The notes beneath the pieces were generated by a model. The model saw only the letters and a program-made list of their open reading frames with translations, searched no databases and was not told the origin of the DNA. From contig CAWBCI010000002.1 of the NCBI GenBank assembly GCA_963787195.1, positions 37,635-101,634 of the forward strand: a stretch of DNA of 64,000 nucleotides. Reading direction: 5' to 3'. How positions within the stretch are numbered: the stretch's first letter is position 1; every line of letters starts with the position of its first letter. Position numbers and translations under genes: made by a program. This document shows positions 18,118-26,124 of the stretch, piece after piece. This stretch comes from CAWBCI01 sp963787195. GTDB taxonomy: Bacteria; Bacteroidota; Bacteroidia; Bacteroidales; JAGOPY01.

Positions 18118-18747
18118 TTATGAAATGAGTTCGAGCATTTCACTCAGTATCATTGCTGTTGCACCCCATATGATATTTCCATCTATATAATAACAAGATA
18201 CATTCCAGGTAGTACCTCCGTGAATACTGATGTCTTTGTTTTGAATTGCTTCTTTATCAAGGAGTTTTATCAGGGGAATTTCGAGGATATGGTCCACTTC
18301 AGCAGGGTCAATCCGAAAAGATGGTCTTGATCTTGTAAATCCTATTATGGGACTTACGAGAAAATTGCTTGGTGGAATATAGAGATCACTTAGCCTGCCT
18401 AAAATAGTAATTCCAGAAGGAATAACTCCGATTTCTTCATAACATTCTCTCAAAGCAGTTTCAATCAAATTCTGATCGGATTCTTCAGTTTTACCTCCAG
18501 GGAAAGAAACCTGTCCGCTGTGTACCCCTTCATATTCAGTCCGACGTATAAACACCAAACTGGGTTTCCCATCAACAGGATAAAACAAGATCAGAACGGC
18601 AGCTTTGAGAGCATCTTCAGGGACAATAAATTTACCTTCCCGTAGGAGCCTTCGAACATTCCCCATTTTAAGCTGAGCCTCAATACCCGGAAGGGGACCT
18701 TTCAACCTGAGTTCAATAAGTTTTATGAATTCCTGGAAATCAAACAT
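18118..18747 (-). CDS. CoA pyrophosphatase (Nudix hydrolase)
   Basis: 209 residues. The Nudix box is complete from GGKTEESDQ to RECYEEIG, and the preceding SGQVSFPGG matches the NudL/CoAse motif (UPF0035) specific for CoA and acyl-CoA pyrophosphatases. It would split CoA into phosphopantetheine and 3',5'-ADP. The gene is leaderless-looking, with a start at 18747. Confidence 0.92.
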   Translation of the reverse strand: MFDFQEFIKLIELRLKGPLPGIEAQLKMGNVRRLLREGKFIVPEDALKAAVLILFYPVDGKPSLVFIRRTEYEGVHSGQVSFPGGKTEESDQNLIETALRECYEEIGVIPSGITILGRLSDLYIPPSNFLVSPIIGFTRSRPSFRIDPAEVDHILEIPLIKLLDKEAIQNKDISIHGGTTWNVSCYYIDGNIIWGATAMILSEMLELIS

Positions 18748-18838
18748 GATGAAAAATTTGTCTGCTTTTTTTGCAGCCGCAAAGATGCTAATTTTTCACT
18801 AAAATAGGCTGGATAATCTTATTTCAGCAAAATATATG

Positions 18839-18846
18839 TATCTTTA
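18839..18846 (+). promoter_or_regulatory. Possible -7 box of clpS-nfeD-floA
   Basis: TATCTTTA is one mismatch from TAnnTTTG and lies 26 bases before the clpS start. There is no -33 box. Confidence 0.4.
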
Positions 18847-18872
18847 TCAAAGTCATAAAAAGATAAAAATTT

Positions 18873-19145
18873 ATGGTTAAGGAGAAGCTCAATCCGGTAA
18901 AACAGAACAAGAAATCCAGGTCGGAGATAAGGGATTTAATCCTTTTTAATGATGAAATAAATACCTTCGACTTCGTTATTGAGACTTTAATTGAAGTCTG
19001 CGGGCATGATGTTGTGCAGGCTGAGCAATGCGCACTGATAGCGCATTTCAAGGGCAAGTGTACCGTAAAGTCGGGACCTGTAAGTGAACTGAAGCCGATG
19101 ATGAATGAAATGTCCCAGCGGGAGCTGACTGTATCAATTTCTTAA
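18873..19145 (+). CDS. clpS: ClpS adaptor protein
   Basis: 90 residues, with the N-degron-binding core DLILFNDEINTFDFVIETLIEVCGHDVVQAEQCALIAHFKG. The LFNDE...T motif and the VQAEQCALIAHF helix are diagnostic. It delivers N-end-rule substrates to ClpAP-type proteases. It is followed 10 bases later by the NfeD gene. Confidence 0.95.
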   Translation: MVKEKLNPVKQNKKSRSEIRDLILFNDEINTFDFVIETLIEVCGHDVVQAEQCALIAHFKGKCTVKSGPVSELKPMMNEMSQRELTVSIS

Positions 19146-19155
19146 TCTATTCAAT

Positions 19156-19623
19156 ATGTACTGGTTACTGGTAAGCGTATTAATCCTGATAGGGCTTATT
19201 TTCCTGGTTTTAGAAATCCTGGTAATACCGGGTGCGGGATTTGCCGGAGTTGTGGGATTTATCCTGATAGCCGTCGGGGTCTGGCAAACTTACCAACATT
19301 ATGGAACACCGGCCGGCCACTTTGTTCTGGCAGGTACTTTTTTACTTACCTTGCTCACGTTAATAGTCACCCTAAGGAGTAGAACGTGGAAACGGATGAT
19401 GCTTACTTCCCAAATCAAAAGCAAAGTTAATGTCATTGATCCGGAGAAAGTGAAGGCGGGCGATACCGGAGTGACCATCTCAAGGCTGGTACCTGGTGGG
19501 AAAGCCATTATTAAGGGGGAGTTTTACGAGGTGCGCACACAGGGTGATTTTATCGATCCACAAACTGATGTCGTGGTTGAATGGGTCGATCACAATAAAA
19601 TTTACGTTAAACGAAAAGAATAA
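19156..19623 (+). CDS. NfeD-like membrane protein
   Basis: 155 residues. Two or three N-terminal membrane helices (YWLLVSVLILIGLIFLVLEI, GVVGFILIAVGVW, FVLAGTFLLTLLTLIV) precede a C-terminal OB-fold domain (GDTGVTISRLVPGGKAIIKGEFYEVRTQG). NfeD proteins pair with flotillin-like proteins, and floA follows 4 bases after the stop, which supports a membrane-domain partnership. Confidence 0.92.
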   Translation: MYWLLVSVLILIGLIFLVLEILVIPGAGFAGVVGFILIAVGVWQTYQHYGTPAGHFVLAGTFLLTLLTLIVTLRSRTWKRMMLTSQIKSKVNVIDPEKVKAGDTGVTISRLVPGGKAIIKGEFYEVRTQGDFIDPQTDVVVEWVDHNKIYVKRKE

Positions 19624-19627
19624 TATT

Positions 19628-20635
19628 ATGGAATCACAGGTTTTTATTGTCATTGCGATTGGTTTAGGTGCCTTGTTTGCCATGTGGCTTATTTTCTATT
19701 TTATTCCGGTAGGGATATGGTTCAAGGCACTGGTCTCAGGTGTCAGGATTTCACTTTTGCAACTTGTAATCATGCGCTGGCGGAAAGTTCCTCTGGCTAT
19801 CATTGTAAATAGTATGATCGCGGCCACAAAGGCCGGTTTGAATCTGAGCCGGAATGCTTTGGAAGCTCATTACCTTGCAGGTGGGAATGTGGGAAAAGTT
19901 GTGAATGCATTAATTTCCGCGGACAAAGCAAATATTAAACTGGATTTCCAGACTGCCACTGCCATTGACCTGGCTGGCCGGGATGTGTTTGAAGCTGTCC
20001 AGATGTCGGTTAATCCTAAAGTGATCGATACACCGCCTGTAACTGCTGTTGCCAAGGATGGTATTCAGCTAATATGCAAAGCCAGGGTTACTGTAAGGGC
20101 TAATATTAAGCAATTGGTCGGTGGAGCAGGGGAGGAAACCGTACTGGCAAGGATAGGGGAAGGTGTTGTATCCTCTATCGGATCTGCTCAATCTCATAAA
20201 TCGGTGCTTGAAAACCCTGATACGATCTCTAAGCTCGTTCTTGGTAAAGGACTTGATTCGGGCACCGCATTTGAGATCCTTTCCATTGATATTGCTGATA
20301 TCGATGTGGGTAAAAATATTGGGGCGGTATTACAAATGGACCAGGCCAATGCCGATAAGAATATTGCGCAGGCGAAAGCTGAGGAACGCAGGGCTATGGC
20401 AATAGCCAGGGAACAGGAGATGAAGGCAAAAGCTGAAGAATCCCGGGCTAATCTCATCCAGGCTGAGGCTGAAATCCCAAAAGCAATCGCTGAGGCCTTT
20501 CATAACGGGAATATTGGCATAATGGATTATTTGAGGTATCAGAATGTAAAAGCTGATACAAAAATGCGGGATTCCATTTCACAACCTCCTTCTAAACCAA
20601 GGAGGAACCCCAAAAGTGATTCAAAGGACCACTGA
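19628..20635 (+). CDS. floA: Flotillin-like protein FloA
   Basis: 335 residues starting at the ATG at 19628 (MESQVFIVIAIGLGALFAMW). A longer open frame to 19496 overlaps the NfeD gene and is not used. After one membrane hairpin comes the UPF0365/SPFH body with VISADKANIKLDFQTATAIDLAGRDVFEAV, followed by a coiled, Ala/Glu/Lys-rich region (QAKAEERRAMAIAREQEM). It forms membrane microdomain scaffolds with NfeD. Confidence 0.95.
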   Translation: MESQVFIVIAIGLGALFAMWLIFYFIPVGIWFKALVSGVRISLLQLVIMRWRKVPLAIIVNSMIAATKAGLNLSRNALEAHYLAGGNVGKVVNALISADKANIKLDFQTATAIDLAGRDVFEAVQMSVNPKVIDTPPVTAVAKDGIQLICKARVTVRANIKQLVGGAGEETVLARIGEGVVSSIGSAQSHKSVLENPDTISKLVLGKGLDSGTAFEILSIDIADIDVGKNIGAVLQMDQANADKNIAQAKAEERRAMAIAREQEMKAKAEESRANLIQAEAEIPKAIAEAFHNGNIGIMDYLRYQNVKADTKMRDSISQPPSKPRRNPKSDSKDH

Positions 20636-20661
20636 TCTAACCAAACCATCAGATGAACTTT

Positions 20662-20693
20662 GATAAGCCGGGGCCTTTAGTAACCGGCTTATC
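20662..20693 (+). terminator. Hairpin after floA
   Basis: GATAAGCCGG and CCGGCTTATC form a perfect 10-bp stem with a 12-base loop, 27 bases after the floA stop. No T run follows, so termination strength is uncertain. Confidence 0.5.
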
Positions 20694-20745
20694 TCATAAT
20701 TAGCAGACTGTTTTTTACTATGGTTTTACTAAACAGCCAGGTTAG

Positions 20746-22942
20746 ATGATTACTGAAAATGAACAGATTAAGATCGAAAGGAAGTATGACCTTATTCTAA
20801 ACGCTTCCCAGGCAAATTTGAAAGCGGATGAGAAGCTGCTGCTGGAAAAGGCATTCGAATTTGCAAGCCAGGATTTATGGTGAAAAGCGGAACGAAGACG
20901 GGCAATTGGTACTTTGCCATGCCCTTGATATAGCCCGGATTGCCGCGGAGGAAATGGGCCTGGGTCATACCTCACTGCAAGCAGCCTTCCTGCATGATTC
21001 ACTGATAGATAATTATACAACTCCTGCCGAGATCGAAAATCAGCTCGGTAGCCAGGTGAAACTCATAGTAGATGGCTTTACCCGGATTTCAGGACTTCCA
21101 ACTGATAAAGTTTCATTGCAATCGGAGAATTTCCGGAAGCTATTTTTAGCTGTTATTGATGATGTCCGGGTTATACTCATCAAGCTCGCCCACCGGCTTT
21201 TCGATATGAGGAATATCGATAAAATTTCAAAGGAAAAGCAAAAAAAGTTCAATAATGAGGTGACCTATATTTATATTCCCATAGCTCACCGGCTTGGATT
21301 GTACCGCATTAAAAAAGAGCTGGAAGACCTTTCCATGAAATTTTCCATGCCAGATGTATATACTCAGATCACACAAAAAATAAGGGATACGGAATCAAAA
21401 CGTAATGTGTTTATCAAAGAGTTTAGCGCACCTATTCAAAGAGAACTTTATGCCAACGGTTTTCGATTTGATGTGAAAGGCAGGCCCAAATCCATTCCTT
21501 CAATCTGGAGTAAAATGCAAAACCAGGGTGTGGAATTTGAACAGGTATTTGATCTTTTCGCTATCCGTATCATCCTTGAATCGGATCCTGATAATGAAAA
21601 GTCTGATTGCTGGAAGGCTTATTCCATAGTCACTAATATTTATTCTCCGAATCCTAAAAGGTTGAGGGACTGGATATCCTCTCCCAAGGCCAGTGGGTAT
21701 GAATCATTGCATACTACTGTGAAAGGCCCGGGTGATCGATGGGTGGAAGTACAGATCAGGTCGGCCAGGATGGATGAAATTGCAGAAAAAGGACAGGCAG
21801 CTCATTGGAAATATAAAGGATTCGGTTCGAAAAAAGATTCAGAGGAATGGCTCAATCAGGTCAGGGATATTATCGAACATCCTGAACAAATTAATTTCGA
21901 TGATATCGACCATTCAACTTTGCGCAATAAACCCGATAATGTGTTTGTCTTTACCCCGAACGGTGACCTGAAAGAGCTTTCAGCCGGAGCAACTGTGCTG
22001 GATTTTGCCTTTGAGGTACATACTAATGTTGGTCTGGCATGCACTGGCGCCCGGGTGAATAATAAACTCGTTCCTTTAAAACAAAAATTAAATAATGGGG
22101 ACAAGGTCGAAATACTTACTTCCAAAATACAAAAACCAAAAATTGACTGGCTAAATTTCGTATCGACTACCAAAGCGAAAAATAAGATAAAAAGAGCTCT
22201 CAAGGAAGATCAATACAAGGAAGCTGAAAAGGGTAATGAAATTCTTCGCAGAAAATTCAGGACCTGGAAAATCATTTTCAATGATGAAAACATTGATAAA
22301 CTGATTAAAAAGTACAAGCTGAGTTCTTCACTGGATCTTTATAGCATGATATCGGAGCAGAAACTCGATCTATTGGAAATTAAGAAGTTTCTCACCGGGG
22401 ATGTTGACAAGGCTGAAGATCTGAAAACCACAGCCTCTCTTGCTGCTTTAAAATCCCTGGAGGAAACATCCAAAACAGAACGGGCGCCGGGTGATGTACT
22501 GATGATAGACCGGAATCTTGACAGGGTTGTGTATAAACTTGCCAAATGCTGCAACCCGATTCCGGGAGACCCTGTTTTTGGATTTGTGACTATCAGCAGG
22601 GGAATCACCATTCACCGTAAGAACTGTCCGAATGCAAAACTGTTGCTTTCCCGTTACGGTTACAGACAGATAGAAGTGAAATGGAAAGACAGCAGCGATG
22701 CGGTTTCTTTCCAGACTATCATTCGTGTAATTGGAATCGATAAATTGGGCATGATGAACAATATTTCCCAGATAATTTCCACTGATTTGAAAGTAAACAT
22801 GGTATCTGTCAAAATAGATGCAAAGGGCGGGCTTTTTAATGGCACGATCCGTCTGATAGTCCAAAACACAAAGATCCTGGACGGGCTTTTGCATAAACTA
22901 TCCAAAGTACCTGGAGTGATTAAGGCTGTGAGATTGGAATAG
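20746..22942 (+). CDS. RelA/SpoT homologue with an N-terminal +1 frameshift
   Basis: The main frame (from about 20868 to 22942) encodes the HD-like domain, the ppGpp synthetase domain (GRPKSIPSIWSKM, FDLFAIRIILE, ASGYESLHTTVKGP, WVEVQIRSARM, AAHWKYKG), a TGS domain (NVFVFTPNGDLKEL) and a C-terminal ACT domain. The natural start, ATG 20746, lies in a different frame: it reads MITENEQIKIERKYD to LLLEKAFEFASQ and stops at TGA about 20879. Removing one G near 20870 joins the two as FASQIYGEKRNEDG, as expected for the family. In the HD domain the usual HDxxED reads HDSLID and KLADRLHNM reads KLAHRLFDM, so hydrolysis is doubtful while the synthetase looks intact. Confidence 0.85.
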
Positions 22943-23172
22943 TATAGAAATATCCTCATATCCCGGGCCATGGATTTTAAACTGATTTTTCTTCAACTAT
23001 CAACTTGCCGGCAAAATTGTCTTCTTCCAAATTTCTTCTTACCATTATCTAAGTATTTATAAGTCTGCGAGATAGAATTTGGTAATATTTTTTTTGACTT
23101 TTTTTAAATGCTGCAGTAAAATGCGCTTTAACAATTTTTAACAGTATTTTCCACTTTTTTTACTCCCTGATA

Positions 23173-23221
23173 TTGACTTTACGAAACTCTTCGTATATCT
23201 TTGTTACGAAATTATTCGTAA
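23173..23221 (+). promoter_or_regulatory. blaI promoter with two BlaI-type operators
   Basis: A -33 TTG (23173-23175), a 20-base spacer and a -7 TATCTTTG (23196-23203) form an almost ideal Bacteroidota promoter. Two dyads bracket the -7 box: TACGAA-ACTC-TTCGTA (23180-23195) and TTACGAA-ATTA-TTCGTAA (23204-23221), 25 bases apart. The arrangement fits autorepression by the BlaI/MecI-family repressor encoded 20 bases downstream. Confidence 0.8.
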
Positions 23222-23240
23222 TTAAAAAAATATCTCTAAA

Positions 23241-23636
23241 ATGGAACATCCATTGATAAGACCCACGGAATCTGAACTGGAAATTCTAAATATAATTTGG
23301 AAATCAGGCCCTTCTTCAGTCAGGGATGTAAATGATTTTCTGAATAAGAAAAAGAGGGTAGGCTATACCACTACTCTTAAACTCATGCAAATAATGACTG
23401 AAAAGGGCATATTGAGCCGTATCATGGATGGCAGGATACATATTTATGAAGCACGATTAAAGGAAGAAGAAGTTCAAAGCAACCTCGTCGATCGCTTGCT
23501 GGATACTGCATTTGGAGGCTCGGCTAAAAAACTGGTGATGCAGGCACTTGGAAATCACAGAGCTTCAGAAAATGAATTGGAAGAGATCAAACAACTAATC
23601 AAAAAACTGGAGGAGGAGAATGATGGCAACGCTTAA
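23241..23636 (+). CDS. BlaI/MecI/CopY family repressor
   Basis: 131 residues. The N-terminal winged helix has the family opening RPTESELEILNIIWKSGPSSVRDVNDFLN and VGYTTTLKLMQIMTEKGIL; the C-terminal part is a dimerisation helix region. BlaI-type repressors are inactivated when the partner metalloprotease is triggered. The next gene encodes that partner and overlaps by 17 bases. Confidence 0.95.
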   Translation: MEHPLIRPTESELEILNIIWKSGPSSVRDVNDFLNKKKRVGYTTTLKLMQIMTEKGILSRIMDGRIHIYEARLKEEEVQSNLVDRLLDTAFGGSAKKLVMQALGNHRASENELEEIKQLIKKLEEENDGNA

Positions 23637-25725
23637 TAGTATCCTATCCCCTGAATTGATCAGGGCATTTGGCTGGACCTTGATACATTCATTATGGCAG
23701 GGAACCCTGATCGCCTTAATCGCCGGTCTTGCCCTGCTGATCCTGAAAAAAAATTCAGCCTGGATCCGTTATCTTGTCCTCTTTGTTTCTCTGCTTCTCA
23801 TACTTGGAGTTTCGGGACTTACATTTTTCAGGATTTATTCCGATTCTGATCTGAGCGTTAAAAGATCAGTTAATATTGAGAACTTACTTCCAGTCGCGGG
23901 AGAAACAGCAACTGCGTATAAGAACCTGGCTGAAAATTCAGGCATCATTCCTTCATCCTGGCTTAAAAAAACATATCAAATGTTTGAGTATCAAGCACCA
24001 TTATTAGTATTACTCTGGTTCATCGGATTTGTGATTTTTTTTCTAAAATACCTGGGTGGGATAATATATGCACAAAGGATTAAAAACTACCGGAATTTTC
24101 CTGTGAGTGAGGAATGGACGCAGAAATTGAGAATACTTTGCGACAAAATAGGTTTCCGGAAGAATGTTAAATTGGCTGAATCAGCCCTTGTTAATATTCC
24201 CATTGTGATAGGTACACTCAGTCCGGTGATCCTCCTTCCGATCGGGACAATTAGCGGTGTTCCTGCAGCCCAGCTGGAAGCTATACTCCTTCATGAACTT
24301 GCCCATATTTATCGAAAAGATTATTTTTTAAATTTAATACAATCATTTATCGAGGCACTTTTCTTTTTCCATCCGGCAGTTTGGTGGCTTTCTCAGGGAA
24401 TCCGGCAGGAAAGAGAACATATATGTGATGATATTGCTCTTAAGCACAGTAAAGATCCACTTAATTATATTAAAGCACTTACTCAGATGGAAAACAAAGC
24501 AGAAAACAAACCGGTATTAGCTACAGCTTTTAGCGGTAAGAAGCAACATCTCCTGAACCGTGTCAGACGTTTGATAGAAGCCAGAGCTTTCGGTCCAGGT
24601 ATGGCCGATAACTTTATTGCACCTCTTATTTTATTATTTGCAATTATCACACTTACTGCAACAGCGGCCATTTCCTTTGAAAAAAGGGATGGGAAATTAT
24701 TGATCCCCGAATTCAATAAAGTTTCGGAACCCATGTCAGTTGCTATATCTGATAATGTGAGTCGGGAAGGCACGGTAGAGAAGGTTACAGAGATTAGATT
24801 ATCGACAGGCGTTTCAACTGTGCAGAAAACCAATAAGGTTTCAGCCGCGACTTCGGTGATCAAATCGAATCAAAACGGCCAAATTTACTTTTTACCCACC
24901 GGCTTTACTTTGCCCGATACCCTTGATGCAGCCACTAGAAAGCAGATAGAACAACAAATTGAAAAAGCCAGGCAAGCTAATGAGCAAGCCATGCAGCAAA
25001 TGAAAGAAGCTAGGGAACAAACAAAACAGGCCCGGGAACAGATGAAGGAAGCATTGAAGCAGGAAAACATGGGGATGAACCAGGAATTTCGGGAAAAGCT
25101 AAGAGAACAGTTGGAAAACCTGAGGGAACAGACTGATAGCCTGAATGTATATAATTTTTCCTTTAAGGGTCCGGAGGATTTTAATTTTGATTTTGACTGG
25201 AATGGCAATGAATTTCTACCATGTCCGGGTGATACAAATGGAAATATATTTTATTTTGACTCACATGATTTCGATACCCTAATCCGCAATCCGGGTTCCA
25301 GGGAGATTATTATTGATCGGGATCGCCTAAAACGTGATATTGACAGGAGTCGGAAAGAAATAAGGGAATACAGCAAAGGTGCACCGCAATGGAAACAGGA
25401 AAGGAAATACATGTATTTTGATCAAAATGAGAATGCTCCTTATGTTTTAGTCCCACCTGTTCAACCTTTACCACGTGTAGCACCTGTTCCGGATTTGATG
25501 GAGTTCTATCATAGAAACCCAACGGAAAAAATTATCCGCCAGGAGTTAAGGAATGATGGTCTGATTAAAGGAGGGGAGAGTTATGTGATTGAGCTGAACT
25601 CCGGGAATATGTATATCAATGGGGAAAAACAAGCCAGGGATGTCTTTAAAAAATATAAAAGACTTTACGAATCTCTTGAAGATCAGGAATTAAATGCAAA
25701 TAATGCTTATAAACTGGTTTTTTAA
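23620..25725 (+). CDS. BlaR1-like M56 family metallopeptidase
   Basis: 701 residues. Membrane helices in the first 330 residues surround the M56 zinc site HELAHIYRKDYF and the downstream REREHICDD-like segment (RQEREHICDD). After another membrane helix (about 330-350) comes a long Gln/Glu/Lys-rich coiled coil (about 440-510) and an acidic, Asp/Asn-rich C-terminal region. No penicillin-binding sensor domain is visible, so the inducer is probably not a beta-lactam. The start has a strong GGAGGAG ribosome-binding site inside the end of the blaI-like gene. Confidence 0.9.
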   Translation: MMATLNSILSPELIRAFGWTLIHSLWQGTLIALIAGLALLILKKNSAWIRYLVLFVSLLLILGVSGLTFFRIYSDSDLSVKRSVNIENLLPVAGETATAYKNLAENSGIIPSSWLKKTYQMFEYQAPLLVLLWFIGFVIFFLKYLGGIIYAQRIKNYRNFPVSEEWTQKLRILCDKIGFRKNVKLAESALVNIPIVIGTLSPVILLPIGTISGVPAAQLEAILLHELAHIYRKDYFLNLIQSFIEALFFFHPAVWWLSQGIRQEREHICDDIALKHSKDPLNYIKALTQMENKAENKPVLATAFSGKKQHLLNRVRRLIEARAFGPGMADNFIAPLILLFAIITLTATAAISFEKRDGKLLIPEFNKVSEPMSVAISDNVSREGTVEKVTEIRLSTGVSTVQKTNKVSAATSVIKSNQNGQIYFLPTGFTLPDTLDAATRKQIEQQIEKARQANEQAMQQMKEAREQTKQAREQMKEALKQENMGMNQEFREKLREQLENLREQTDSLNVYNFSFKGPEDFNFDFDWNGNEFLPCPGDTNGNIFYFDSHDFDTLIRNPGSREIIIDRDRLKRDIDRSRKEIREYSKGAPQWKQERKYMYFDQNENAPYVLVPPVQPLPRVAPVPDLMEFYHRNPTEKIIRQELRNDGLIKGGESYVIELNSGNMYINGEKQARDVFKKYKRLYESLEDQELNANNAYKLVF

Positions 25726-25740
25726 GAAAAAACAGGAATT

Positions 25741-25778
25741 AAAAAAAAGCTGCCGGAATTTTCCGGCAGCTTTTTTTT
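25741..25778 (+). terminator. Bidirectional intrinsic terminator
   Basis: A perfect 18-bp inverted repeat (eight A, GC, TGCCGGAA, two-base loop, and complement ending in eight T) lies between the convergent M56 and DUF3467 genes. It can act for both strands. Confidence 0.92.
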
Positions 25779-25779
25779 A

Positions 25780-26097
25780 TCAGGCCTGTGCAGTTGGTCC
25801 GCCTAAAGTAAAAGGCGGGATACCGTCAGGACTATCCGGAACATTAATTGTTCCATACATGGATTCATATTTTGAAATATTGTCCTTCAATGCCCTGAGT
25901 AATCGCTTTGCATGATGAGGTGTGAGTATGACACGTGATTTCACCTTAGCTTTTGGCATACCCGGCATCATCTTGATAAAATCAAGGATGAATTCGGAAG
26001 GTGAATGAGTTATCATGGCCAGGTTGGCATAAGTGCCTTCAGCCTGTTCTTCTCCCAGTTCAATATTGATCTGGTTCTTAGGTTTCTGTTCGGGCAT
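25780..26097 (-). CDS. DUF3467 family protein
   Basis: 105 residues. The family core is NQINIELGEEQAEGTYANLAMITHSPSEFILDFI plus SRVILTPHHAKRLLRALKDNI. It sits 27 bases after rpoC and is often found there in Bacteroidota. The function is unknown. It is the last gene before the bidirectional terminator, so it ends the rpl-rpo transcript. Confidence 0.92.
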   Translation of the reverse strand: MPEQKPKNQINIELGEEQAEGTYANLAMITHSPSEFILDFIKMMPGMPKAKVKSRVILTPHHAKRLLRALKDNISKYESMYGTINVPDSPDGIPPFTLGGPTAQA

Positions 26098-26124
26098 TTT
26101 TTTAGAATTTATGAATGGTTTTTA

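Noticed and set aside
19496..19627. N-terminal extension of floA
   Set aside because: It overlaps the NfeD gene and lacks the membrane-hairpin start; the ATG at 19628 gives the normal FloA N-terminus.
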